Assembly: GCA_947175195.1 (NCBI GenBank)
Contig: CAMWLQ010000002.1
Coordinates: forward strand, 62,001-126,000
From: an uncultured Clostridia bacterium
GTDB taxonomy: Bacteria; Bacillota; Clostridia; Christensenellales; Pumilibacteraceae
DNA: 64,000 bases
Direction: 5' to 3'
The translations under genes were made by a program, and so were the position numbers. This document shows positions 7,973 to 16,396 of this stretch, one piece after another; position 1 is the stretch's first letter, and every line of letters begins with the position of its first letter. Under the pieces are notes generated by a model, which saw only the letters and a program-made list of their open reading frames with translations, had not been told where the DNA came from and ran no database searches.

Positions 7973-8674
7973 CGTATCAATAAATATCTCAGCGGCTGTG
8001 GTTTGGACAGCCGCCGTAAATGCGAAAAGCTGGTAGTAGACGGTAGAGTTAAGATTAACGGAAAAACCGTTAAAGATCTTGCAACGGACGTTAAGGACGG
8101 CGATTATGTGGAGGTTGACGGCAAGTCCGTCAATCTTTCCGAGCGCAAAGTTTACATAATGCTGAACAAGCCAAAGGGCTGTGTTTGCACAGCAAGCGAC
8201 GAAAAAGGGCGTAAAACCGTTCTTGATTTTGTAAAAATCAAAGAGCGTGTTTTTCCCGTGGGCAGGCTTGACTACGATACCGAAGGACTGTTGATTCTCA
8301 CCAACGACGGCGAGCTGGCATATACGATAACGCATCCAAAAAACATGGTAAAAAAGGTGTACAGCGTTCGTGTGGAAGGCGATCCGTCGGACATTGAGCT
8401 AAAGCGGCTGCGCAGCGGCGTGGAATACAACGGAGTTAAGTATGCGCCCGCTCGCGTTGTCGTTTTGGAAAAGGACGAAAAGCAAACCAAGCTGGAAATA
8501 ACCGTGACCGAGGGCAAAAATCATGAGATAAAGAACATGATTGAATCGCTGGGCAGGCGCGTGTTGTTTTTGAAACGTACCGAAATAGCCGGTATAAGAC
8601 TCGGCGGGCTGTCGCGCGGGGAATGGCGTTACTTAAATTCGCGCGAGGAGGCGCACCTCAAATCGCTCAAATAA
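7970..8674 (+). CDS. RsuA/RluB-family pseudouridine synthase
   Basis: This 234-residue enzyme converts a specific uridine in rRNA to pseudouridine. An S4 RNA-binding domain (about 1-55, with INKYLSGCGLDSRRKCEKL) precedes the catalytic domain. The catalytic aspartate is D101 in GRLDYDTEGLLILTNDGE. KVYSVRVEG and the C-terminal KNHEIKNMIESLGRRV fit the RluB/RsuA branch. The specific site (23S 2605 type or 16S 516 type) is not decidable from sequence; Clostridial copies next to scpAB are usually RluB-like. Confidence 0.93.
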   Translation: MRINKYLSGCGLDSRRKCEKLVVDGRVKINGKTVKDLATDVKDGDYVEVDGKSVNLSERKVYIMLNKPKGCVCTASDEKGRKTVLDFVKIKERVFPVGRLDYDTEGLLILTNDGELAYTITHPKNMVKKVYSVRVEGDPSDIELKRLRSGVEYNGVKYAPARVVVLEKDEKQTKLEITVTEGKNHEIKNMIESLGRRVLFLKRTEIAGIRLGGLSRGEWRYLNSREEAHLKSLK

Positions 8675-8702
8675 ATTTATTTTAAAAATGGCGGTTGTAT
8701 TG

Positions 8703-8731
8703 TTGAATTTTTTTACTCGTAATGATATAAT
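8703..8731 (+). promoter_or_regulatory. Promoter for the Na+ decarboxylase operon
   Basis: TTGAAT (8703-8708), a 17-bp spacer and an extended TGATATAAT -10 (TATAAT at 8726-8731). Transcription should start near 8738, about 20 nt before the first ATG, leaving room for the GGAGGG site. Confidence 0.8.
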
Positions 8732-8757
8732 GTAAATGGAAAAGCTTGGAGGGTTGA

Positions 8758-10107
8758 ATGGAAACATTAAAAAACGCTAAAACTGCGCTTGCCGCGGCAA
8801 ACAAAAATTTAACTGATTTTTTGAACGCGTTCGTCGACGATAAGTCTTTCGTCGAAACGGACGCGTTTATTTGTTCTTCAAACGATGATACAGTCGGTGA
8901 CGGAGTGGTAAGCGGTTTTGCCACTGTGGACGATACACCTGTGTGCATATTTGCTGTCAACGGTAAAACTATGAAAGGTGCGATCGGAGAGGCCAATTCC
9001 AAAAAGATTGTCCGCACAATCAACAATGCCGTGCGCATGGGTAAGCCGCTTATTGCGGTGTGGGACACAATGGGCGCACGCTTTGCCGAGGGTATAGGCG
9101 CGCTCGAGGGTTACGGCTCCATCTTGCGTGCGTATACCGTGGCTTACGGCGACGTTCCCGTTATTACCGTTATCAAGGGCAACAACCTCGGCATTTCGTC
9201 ATACGTGGCGGGCATAAGCGATTTTGTAATAGCTTACGCGGACAGTGTGATTGCCTCCGCGTCGCCGCTGGTGATTGCAGGCAAGGCAGGTGTGGACGCC
9301 AAGACCGTCGGCACGGCAAAGGCAGCGGCGCAAAAGGGTATTGTTACGCAAACTGTTAAAACCGACAAAGAACTTCGTGAGCAGGTGATTGCAAGCCTTG
9401 CGGTATTCCAAGGCGAACGCAATAACGGCGACGACCCCAACCGCGTCTGCAAGGGGCTGAAATCGGGCGTTAAGCCGTCCGCACTCATTGCGGAAGTATT
9501 TGACAAGAACAGCTTTTTGGAGCTGCGCGCCGACTATGCTCCCATTGTAAAGACTGGATTTGCCACGCTTGCCGATATTACTGTGGGCGTTGTGGTTGCT
9601 GCTGCGGAAAGTGAGCGCATTACGCATGATGCATGTATAAAGATCAGCGAGTTTTTAAACGTTTGCGAAAACGCCGAGCGCCCCGTTGTGTTCTTGGTGG
9701 ACAGCGTCGGCACGGAACAGTCTACGGCTGACGCCGCACTAATTCGTGAAATGTCCAACCTTATTTATCAAGTAAATTCGCTTAGCGTCGATATATTTTC
9801 GGTGGTATACGGAAAGGCTATCGGCGGCGCATACACGGCATTTGTCGCTCCAGCGGAGTATAAAATTGCATGGGACAGTGCGGAAATAGGTGCGCTGGAG
9901 TCAGAGGCGGCGGCAAGGCTGCTGTATGCCGACGAAATCAAGTCCGCAAAGGACAAGGACAAAACTGCCGACAAGCTTGCCAAATCGTACGGCGGGGAAA
10001 ATTGCGCGGCGCTTGTCGTTGCAAAAGACGGATATTTGGACAACGTAATCGAGCCCAATCATACACGCTCGTACTTGACAGCAGCGCTGCTTGCGCACGT
10101 GGAGTAA
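8758..10107 (+). CDS. Divergent carboxyltransferase subunit, MmdA/12S-like
   Basis: This 449-residue protein has the two crotonase-like halves of acyl-CoA carboxyltransferases (methylmalonyl-CoA decarboxylase alpha, transcarboxylase 12S). Family members are usually about 510 residues. The N-half keeps GARFAEGIGALEGYG (about 106-120). The usual GPCAGGAVYSPA oxyanion-hole segment reads GNNLGISSYVAG (141-152), losing the Gly-Gly pair. The C-half keeps GKAIGGAY (352-359), but the AWPTAEI/MGPEGA region is altered to AWDSAEI/LESEAA. It heads an operon with OadG-, biotin carrier-, OadB- and OadA-like genes. The substrate may differ from methylmalonyl-CoA. Strong GGAGGG ribosome binding site. Confidence 0.8.
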   Translation: METLKNAKTALAAANKNLTDFLNAFVDDKSFVETDAFICSSNDDTVGDGVVSGFATVDDTPVCIFAVNGKTMKGAIGEANSKKIVRTINNAVRMGKPLIAVWDTMGARFAEGIGALEGYGSILRAYTVAYGDVPVITVIKGNNLGISSYVAGISDFVIAYADSVIASASPLVIAGKAGVDAKTVGTAKAAAQKGIVTQTVKTDKELREQVIASLAVFQGERNNGDDPNRVCKGLKSGVKPSALIAEVFDKNSFLELRADYAPIVKTGFATLADITVGVVVAAAESERITHDACIKISEFLNVCENAERPVVFLVDSVGTEQSTADAALIREMSNLIYQVNSLSVDIFSVVYGKAIGGAYTAFVAPAEYKIAWDSAEIGALESEAAARLLYADEIKSAKDKDKTADKLAKSYGGENCAALVVAKDGYLDNVIEPNHTRSYLTAALLAHVE

Positions 10108-10110
10108 AAA

Positions 10111-10434
10111 ATGAACATCGGTTTGTTATCCGCAGAAAAAATATCTTTGGCTGAAGGTGCGCTGTATGCCGTAATCGGTTTTGTAATCGTTTTGGCGGTG
10201 TTGGCGTTGCTTGTCGGGATATTTTACTTGTCGGGCTTTATCTTTCAGTCCAAGCTGTTTAATAAACAAAAAGTAACAAAGCCTGTCGCGCCGCAACCTC
10301 AAAGCAACGACGACGAAACGGACGAACAGCTGGTCGCCGCAATCACGGCGGCTATTGCCTGTGTTTTGGAATCGGAGTCGCAAGACGGCGAGGCACCCGA
10401 ATTTGTAATCAAGCGCATAGTGCGCAAAAAGTAA
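10111..10434 (+). CDS. OadG/MmdD-like small membrane subunit
   Basis: This 107-residue protein has one transmembrane helix (about 11-38), then a charged linker and a C-terminal tail, the layout of the gamma/delta subunits that hold sodium-pumping decarboxylases together. Sequence similarity within this subunit is always low, so the call rests on topology and on its place between the carboxyltransferase and biotin carrier genes. A GGAG lies upstream of the ATG. Confidence 0.75.
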   Translation: MNIGLLSAEKISLAEGALYAVIGFVIVLAVLALLVGIFYLSGFIFQSKLFNKQKVTKPVAPQPQSNDDETDEQLVAAITAAIACVLESESQDGEAPEFVIKRIVRKK

Positions 10435-10461
10435 ATCAGTAATTGTATTTTGGAGGAATAT

Positions 10462-10809
10462 ATGCGTAAATTCAATGTAACCGTAAACGGCAAAATCTAT
10501 TCGGTAGACGTAGAGGAAGTGGGCGGCGATAGCACAGTAGCCGCGACCCCTGTAGCTGCGGCTGCGCCTGCACCCGCCGCAAAGCCGGTAGTAGGTGACG
10601 GCACTCCGCTCAAAGCGCCCATGCCCGGACTCATTTTGGGTCTTGCGCACAAGGACGGCGATACCGTTAAAAAGAACGAAAAGGTAGTCGTTTTAGAGGC
10701 AATGAAAATGGAAAACGACATAAACGCACCTTCTGACGGAGTTATCACTTACGTAGTCAAAAAGGGCGACAACGTAGATACGGGCGCCGTACTCGCTTAT
10801 ATAAAGTAG
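10462..10809 (+). CDS. Biotin carboxyl carrier subunit (MmdC/1.3S-like)
   Basis: This 115-residue protein carries CO2 as carboxybiotin between the carboxyltransferase and the membrane decarboxylase. A short N-terminal domain (1-22) is followed by an Ala/Pro-rich flexible linker (about 24-45) and the biotinyl domain (50-115). The biotinylated lysine is K82 in EAMKMEN. The ATG at 10462, preceded by TTTGGAGGAATAT, is preferred over an in-frame TTG at 10450. Confidence 0.95.
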   Translation: MRKFNVTVNGKIYSVDVEEVGGDSTVAATPVAAAAPAPAAKPVVGDGTPLKAPMPGLILGLAHKDGDTVKKNEKVVVLEAMKMENDINAPSDGVITYVVKKGDNVDTGAVLAYIK

Positions 10810-10818
10810 GGTGAGCAA

Positions 10819-12003
10819 ATGAACTTTGTCGAAATGCTCAAAAACCTATGGGAGAGCACCGGACTCAATCAATCGGTCTTAGGCGGACAATTCTTGTGGC
10901 AAAACTACGTAATGCTTGCCGTTGCGTGCGTATTGCTGTTTGTCGGCATAGGGCTGAAAAAAGAGCCGTTGCTGCTTGTCCCGATAGCGTTCGGTATGCT
11001 TTTGATTAATATCCCGGGCGCGTATGAGATATTGATGAAAAATCCCGTTATTGACGCCGAAACCGGGCTTACTACGAGCGCTGGCGGATTTTTCTATTAC
11101 ATTACTCGCGGCGTAAAGTGGGTTATTTTCCCGCCTATTATCTTTTTGGGTATAGGCGCAATGACCGATTTCGGTCCGCTTATCGCCAATCCAAAGAGCT
11201 TTATTTTAGGTGCTGCGGCACAGCTCGGCATATTCATTACGTTATTCGGCGCAATGTTGCTTGGATTTGAGGGCTTTGAGGCTGCGGCTATCGCAATTAT
11301 CGGCGGCGCGGACGGTCCTACGTCCATATATGTTGCCACCAAAATGGGGGTCAGTAGCGGTATGCTTTCCGCTATTACCGTAGCTGCGTATTCGTACATG
11401 GCGCTCATTCCCATAATACAGCCGCCCATTATGAAATTGCTTACGACAAAGAAAGAGCGTTCTATACGCATGGAACAGCTCCGTCCCGTGTCTAAGCGCG
11501 AAAAAATTGTTTTTCCTATAGTGGTAACATTGGTGTGCGGACTGATTTTGCCCGATTCGTTGCCGCTACTCGGTATGCTCATGCTCGGCAATTTGTTAAA
11601 GGAATGTATGGTTACTGACCGACTGTCGCAAACGGCAAGTAACGGACTTATGAACGGTATAACCATATTCCTCGGAATAAGCGTCGGGTCTATGGCTTTT
11701 GGCAAGGATTTTCTTGCACTCGATACGCTTAAAATCGTAGTACTCGGGTTGTTTGCGTTTGTTATGGGTACGGTAGGCGGTTTGCTTATGGGCAAGCTTA
11801 TGTGCCTGTTATCGCATGGAAAAATCAATCCGCTAATCGGCAGTGCTGGCGTTTCCGCCGTTCCGATGGCGGCGCGAGTATCGCAAACGGTTGCGCAAAA
11901 GGACGATCCAAACAACTATTTGCTTATGCACGCAATGGGACCTAATGTCGCCGGTGTTATCGGCTCGGCGGTAGCGGCGGGCGTGTTGCTTGCTATTTTC
12001 TAA
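10819..12003 (+). CDS. oadB: Na+-translocating decarboxylase beta subunit (OadB/MmdB)
   Basis: This 394-residue integral membrane protein decarboxylates carboxybiotin and couples this to Na+ export. About nine to eleven hydrophobic segments are present. The functional aspartate motif GGADGPTSIY is intact (about 158-167), as is the second conserved region IGSAGVSAVPMAARVSQ. This is the most strongly conserved subunit and identifies the whole operon as a sodium pump. A GGGTGAG site precedes the ATG. Confidence 0.96.
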   Translation: MNFVEMLKNLWESTGLNQSVLGGQFLWQNYVMLAVACVLLFVGIGLKKEPLLLVPIAFGMLLINIPGAYEILMKNPVIDAETGLTTSAGGFFYYITRGVKWVIFPPIIFLGIGAMTDFGPLIANPKSFILGAAAQLGIFITLFGAMLLGFEGFEAAAIAIIGGADGPTSIYVATKMGVSSGMLSAITVAAYSYMALIPIIQPPIMKLLTTKKERSIRMEQLRPVSKREKIVFPIVVTLVCGLILPDSLPLLGMLMLGNLLKECMVTDRLSQTASNGLMNGITIFLGISVGSMAFGKDFLALDTLKIVVLGLFAFVMGTVGGLLMGKLMCLLSHGKINPLIGSAGVSAVPMAARVSQTVAQKDDPNNYLLMHAMGPNVAGVIGSAVAAGVLLAIF

Positions 12004-12047
12004 AACAAAGCAATATTTAAATCGAATTTTGTGTTCGGAGTTATATT

Positions 12048-13445
12048 ATGAGTAAAGTTAAAATAATGGAAACTATTTTGCGCGATGCGCACCAATCCCA
12101 AGCCGCAACGCGTATGCGCACGGACGAAATGTTGCCCGCCGCCAAAATGCTTGATGACGTGGGCTTTTACGCATTGGAGGCATGGGGCGGCGCTACGTTT
12201 GATTCGTGCTTGAGATATTTGGACGAGGATCCGTGGGATCGGTTGCGCGCACTGAAAAAAGCTGTGCCCAACACTAAACTGCAAATGCTGTTCCGCGGTC
12301 AAAACATTCTCGGTTACAAGCATTACGCCGACGACGTTGTGGATGAGTTTTGCCGCCTGTCGCTTAAAAACGGTATAGACATAATACGTATTTTCGATGC
12401 GCTTAACGATATACGTAATATGAAACAGGCGATTGACAGCACCAAAAAGTACGGCGGTACTGTGGAGGCTGCGCTTTGTTACACTACAAGCAAGGTGCAT
12501 ACTATAGACTATTTTGTCGACCTTGCAGTCAAGCTTGAGCAAATGGGCGCGGATATTATATGCATAAAGGATATGGCAAACCTTTTGTTGCCGTACACTG
12601 TGTACGAGCTTGTTTCGCGCATTAAAGAAAAGATTAAAATTCCGCTGCATTTGCATACGCATAATACCGCGGGTACGGGCGATATGGTCAACCTTAAAGC
12701 GATAGAGGCGGGCTGCGATATTGTTGATACCGCATTGTCGCCGTTGGGCAACGGCACCAGCCAGCCTGCAACCGAATCGCTCGTGGCGTCGCTCCAAGGC
12801 ACACAATACGATACGGGATTGGATTTAGACAAGTTAAACAAGTGCACGGTATATTTCCGCAAGGTTGCGGAGCGTCTTACCGCCGACGGAATACTTAATC
12901 CGAAGGTACTTAAGGTGGACGTAAACGCGCTTATATATCAAGTTCCCGGCGGTATGCTAAGCAACCTTATAAGCCAGCTTAAACAGCAAAACGCGTCCGA
13001 TAGGCTCACCGAGGTTTTGGAAGAGGTGCCGAGAGTGCGCGCCGATATGGGCTATCCGCCGCTCGTAACGCCCAGTTCGCAAATTGTAGGCACGCAAGCG
13101 GTGCTTAACGTGCTCAGCGGCGAACGTTACAAAACCGTTACAAAGGAAACAAAGGGCGTCGTAGCGGGCGAGTATGGCAAGCTGCCTGTCGAACCCTCCA
13201 AGGAGATAATCAAAAAGATTATAGGCGACGCGCCGCGAATTACGTGCAGACCTGCCGATAATATCAAGCCCGAACTGGACGCATACAAAAAAGAAATAGA
13301 GGAGTACGCCATACAGGAAGAGGACGTGCTTACCTATGCGCTGTTCCCGCAGCTTGCTATTCCGTTCTTTAAAAAACGCGAGGCAAAATTGCATGGTATA
13401 GATAAATCAATTTACGACAAGGACAACAAAGTACAACCGATATGA
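12048..13445 (+). CDS. oadA: Oxaloacetate decarboxylase/5S carboxyltransferase subunit (OadA-like)
   Basis: This 465-residue TIM-barrel carboxyltransferase transfers carboxyl between oxaloacetate/pyruvate and biotin. The metal site is intact: RDAHQSQAATRMRT (D13 onward) and the LHLHTHN histidines. The carbamylated lysine lies in CIKDMAN, where most homologues have CIKDMAG. DALNDIRNM is also present. It lacks a C-terminal biotinyl domain, which is supplied by the separate carrier gene upstream, as in the transcarboxylase 5S subunit. A GGAG precedes the ATG. It overlaps surE by 4 nt. Confidence 0.93.
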   Translation: MSKVKIMETILRDAHQSQAATRMRTDEMLPAAKMLDDVGFYALEAWGGATFDSCLRYLDEDPWDRLRALKKAVPNTKLQMLFRGQNILGYKHYADDVVDEFCRLSLKNGIDIIRIFDALNDIRNMKQAIDSTKKYGGTVEAALCYTTSKVHTIDYFVDLAVKLEQMGADIICIKDMANLLLPYTVYELVSRIKEKIKIPLHLHTHNTAGTGDMVNLKAIEAGCDIVDTALSPLGNGTSQPATESLVASLQGTQYDTGLDLDKLNKCTVYFRKVAERLTADGILNPKVLKVDVNALIYQVPGGMLSNLISQLKQQNASDRLTEVLEEVPRVRADMGYPPLVTPSSQIVGTQAVLNVLSGERYKTVTKETKGVVAGEYGKLPVEPSKEIIKKIIGDAPRITCRPADNIKPELDAYKKEIEEYAIQEEDVLTYALFPQLAIPFFKKREAKLHGIDKSIYDKDNKVQPI

Positions 13446-14185
13446 GAATTCTTTTTACAAACGACGACGGCTACGATTCGATAGGATTGCATGCCGTCGC
13501 CGATTTATTTAAAAGCAAACACGATATTGCAGTGGTCGCGCCGGATACGCAAAAGTCCGCCGCATCACATTCCATTACACTGCGCCCGAATGTTCTTAAG
13601 TGCCGCGAGGTGGAAGGGTACGACTACAAGGTGTATGCCGTAGGCGGCTCTCCCGTGGATTGCCTTAAGACAGCGGTGTCTTTGGTTTTTCCTAAACCCG
13701 ATCTTGTAATATCTGGTATAAACAACGGACGGAATTTGGGTAGCGATGTTTGGTATTCGGGCACGGTTTCCGCAGCGTCGGACGCGGCGCACCTCGGTTT
13801 TCGTGCGATTGCATTGTCGTTTGATAATTATTGCGCAACAGCCGATGAGTTCAAGCTTTGCGCCGAGTTTGTCAAGAAAAATATAGATTTGCTCACGTCT
13901 ATTCAACTGCCGCCCAAAAGCCTGATTAATATAAACTTTCCCAAAGGCAGGCCCGTCGGCGTTAAAGTGACAAAGATGAACACGCAGGTCACATTCATGG
14001 ACGAGTACGTATTTTTGGAGAATAATGTTGTAAGTCCCGAGGGAAGGCGTGATTATTCGGCTTTGCAAGATGATAATGACGAATATTGGTGCCAGCGCGG
14101 CTACATAACAATAACGCCGTTGTTAATGGATAGGACGGATTATTCCGTTCTTAAAGCTATGACAGAGGACGGGTATTTGTTGTGA
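13442..14185 (+). CDS. surE: 5'/3'-nucleotidase SurE
   Basis: This 247-residue metal-dependent phosphatase acts on nucleoside monophosphates. The N-terminal TNDDGYDSIGL carries the metal-binding aspartates, and VVAPDTQKSAASHSIT, SGINNGRNLGSDVWYSGTVSAA and ALSF are typical SurE motifs. It is joined at both ends by overlaps (ATGA with oadA; GTGA with the flavoprotein), so it is read from the upstream operon. Confidence 0.96.
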   Translation: MRILFTNDDGYDSIGLHAVADLFKSKHDIAVVAPDTQKSAASHSITLRPNVLKCREVEGYDYKVYAVGGSPVDCLKTAVSLVFPKPDLVISGINNGRNLGSDVWYSGTVSAASDAAHLGFRAIALSFDNYCATADEFKLCAEFVKKNIDLLTSIQLPPKSLININFPKGRPVGVKVTKMNTQVTFMDEYVFLENNVVSPEGRRDYSALQDDNDEYWCQRGYITITPLLMDRTDYSVLKAMTEDGYLL

Positions 14186-15390
14186 AAATAGCGGTCATCG
14201 GCGGGGGTGCGGCAGGCTTGACGGCAGCGGGAAGTGCGAAGGGTGCTGCGGTTACTGTTTTCGACCATATGGAAAAGGTCGGGAAAAAGATATATATAAC
14301 CGGCAAGGGTAGATGCAACTTTACCAATGTTTGCGACAACCAAACGTTTTTACAAAACGTGGTGACAAATTCACCGTTTTTGCGTTCCGCAATTTCCAAG
14401 TTTACGCCGTATGACGCTATTGATTTGCTCGAAAACAACGGCTGCAAAACAAAGGTGGAGCGCGGCAGGCGTGCATTTCCGCAGTCAGATAAGGCAAGCG
14501 ACGTGATAAAGGCGCTAAGTCGGTATGCCGAAAGCAACGGAGCTGTCATAAAACTCAACAGCAAAGTCATTGATATTGCTCGCACCGACAACGGTTATGC
14601 CGTATGCTGTTCGGACGGCGAGGAACACTTTGACCGCGTAATAATGTGCACGGGAGGAATGAGCTATCCGCAAACAGGGTCGGACGGAAATGCGTATGCT
14701 GTTATCATGCGTTTGGGGCATACGGTTATAACGCCGCAGCCGTCGCTTGTGGCGCTCGTCACTCAAGAGGATTTATCTGCCGCCGAAGGGCTTACGCTCA
14801 AAAACGTGAGCTTGCGCACCGATAAGGTAAAACCGATATTCGGTGATTTGATGATAACTGCGGACGGCATATCCGGTCCGATTGCACTTACGCTTTCCGC
14901 ATACACCGCGCGCGATCGGTTTCCGTACAAGGCGTATATCGATTTTAAGCCGGCAATGTCCCGCGACGAGCTGGACGCGCGGCTTTTGCGCGATTTCGGC
15001 GCGCAGCTCAACAAACAATTTAAAAATGCACTCGATTTACTCTTGCCAAAATCGGTAATTCCGTTTATAATAGAAAGGTCGGGAGTGGACGGCGCTTTGC
15101 CGGTCAATTCGGTTACCAAAAAGCAGCGCGCGCGAATTGTCGAGCTTGTCAAGGCATTTGAGCTTAATGTTACGGGCAACGAGGGCTTTAACCGTGCCGT
15201 CGTTACTTGCGGCGGCGTTGACGTCAAAGAAATCAACCCCAAAACAATGGAATCGCGTATTTCGCGCGGGCTGTACTTTGGCGGTGAAACGCTTGATGTG
15301 GACGCACTCACCGGCGGATATAATTTTCACATTGCGCTTGCAACCGGATATGTTGCGGGCTCAAGCGCGGCGGTAGAACAGGATGAATAA
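14182..15390 (+). CDS. HI0933/YhiN-family FAD-dependent oxidoreductase
   Basis: This 402-residue flavoprotein has the N-terminal dinucleotide-binding motif AVIGGGAAGLTAAGSAKGAAV and the family hallmarks GKKIYITGKGRCNFTN (about 33-48), CTGGMSYPQTGSDGNAY and a C-terminal GGYNFHIALATGYVAGSSAA. The HI0933 family (also called BaiN or aminoacetone oxidase family) has few members with known reactions; do not read a substrate into it. It starts at a GTG overlapping the surE stop and overlaps the next gene by 8 nt. A homologue beside cmk is common in Clostridia. Confidence 0.92.
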   Translation: MKIAVIGGGAAGLTAAGSAKGAAVTVFDHMEKVGKKIYITGKGRCNFTNVCDNQTFLQNVVTNSPFLRSAISKFTPYDAIDLLENNGCKTKVERGRRAFPQSDKASDVIKALSRYAESNGAVIKLNSKVIDIARTDNGYAVCCSDGEEHFDRVIMCTGGMSYPQTGSDGNAYAVIMRLGHTVITPQPSLVALVTQEDLSAAEGLTLKNVSLRTDKVKPIFGDLMITADGISGPIALTLSAYTARDRFPYKAYIDFKPAMSRDELDARLLRDFGAQLNKQFKNALDLLLPKSVIPFIIERSGVDGALPVNSVTKKQRARIVELVKAFELNVTGNEGFNRAVVTCGGVDVKEINPKTMESRISRGLYFGGETLDVDALTGGYNFHIALATGYVAGSSAAVEQDE

Positions 15391-16396
15391 CATTATTTCC
15401 ATACGCGGCGCCGTTACGGCGCAAAATACAGAAGACGGCATACGCAATGCGGCGGTAAGACTGATAGATAAAATCTATTTTAAAAACGGACTTACCGACG
15501 GTGATGTTGTCAACATAATAGTCACCGTTACCGATGATATAACGGCGTTTTCTCCCGCGCGTGCAATACGTGAGTCGGGGCATAGCGTTCCGCTCGTGTC
15601 TGCTGTTGAGCCGAACACCGAAGGCGGTATAAAACATTGTATACGCGTTATGGTTACTGCAACATCGCAAAATAAACCCTACCATGTTTATCTCGGCGGG
15701 GCGCGTGCGCTGCGACTTGATTTGACCGCAACGTATGCGATAGCGCTTGACGGACCGAGCGGCGCGGGCAAAAGTACTGTCGCCAAGCTGGTTGCCAAAG
15801 CTTTGAAAATAACGTATCTCGATACAGGTGCTTTGTACCGTGCGCTCGGACTGGTTTGCCTTAAAAACGGAGTGGACGTTAATGACGGCGGTGCTGTAGA
15901 AAAGTGCATAAAGGACGTTGATGTAAATATTGTTTACCGCGACGGGGTACAATCGGTCATAGCGGACGGTGAGGATGTGTCGTCCGAAATACGCACGCCC
16001 GAAGTGTCTATGGCCGCCTCGGCGGTTTCCGCTATACCGTACGTGCGGCAAAAGCTGCTCGGACTTCAGCGCGGTATTGCCGAAAAAAGTTCGGTGATAT
16101 TGGACGGGCGCGACATAGGCACGGTTGTGTTGCCGCAAGCGGAATTTAAATTCTTTTTAACCGCTACCGCGGAGGAGCGTGCGCGGCGTAGGTTTGACGA
16201 GCTTACCGCAAAAGGACAAGTCACCACATACGAGGACGTGTATAACGACGTCGTGATGCGCGACCTAAACGACAGCACGCGCGCGATAGCGCCGCTTAAG
16301 CGTGCATTTGACGCATTGGAAATCAATTCGGACAATATGTCGGCTGAAGAGGTTGCGGACTATATTTATTCTACTGTCAACGGAGATTTACTGTGA
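15383..16396 (+). CDS. cmk: AroH-type chorismate mutase fused to (d)CMP kinase
   Basis: This 337-residue protein joins two enzymes. Residues 1-115 match the trimeric AroH chorismate mutase of Bacillus subtilis. Positions equivalent to its active-site residues are kept: R8, R63, E76, R88 and Y103; Phe57 and Lys60 are replaced by S57 and R60, and Cys75 by S73. Residues 118-337 are cytidylate kinase, which phosphorylates CMP and dCMP: P-loop GPSGAGKST (124-132), YLDTGALYRA, LDGRDIGTVVLP. The kinase half has normal full length (about 220). It overlaps the upstream flavoprotein and is followed by plsC and ispH-S1, the usual Clostridial cmk neighbours. No other aromatic-pathway gene is in the window. 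Confidence 0.9.
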   Translation: MNNIISIRGAVTAQNTEDGIRNAAVRLIDKIYFKNGLTDGDVVNIIVTVTDDITAFSPARAIRESGHSVPLVSAVEPNTEGGIKHCIRVMVTATSQNKPYHVYLGGARALRLDLTATYAIALDGPSGAGKSTVAKLVAKALKITYLDTGALYRALGLVCLKNGVDVNDGGAVEKCIKDVDVNIVYRDGVQSVIADGEDVSSEIRTPEVSMAASAVSAIPYVRQKLLGLQRGIAEKSSVILDGRDIGTVVLPQAEFKFFLTATAEERARRRFDELTAKGQVTTYEDVYNDVVMRDLNDSTRAIAPLKRAFDALEINSDNMSAEEVADYIYSTVNGDLL

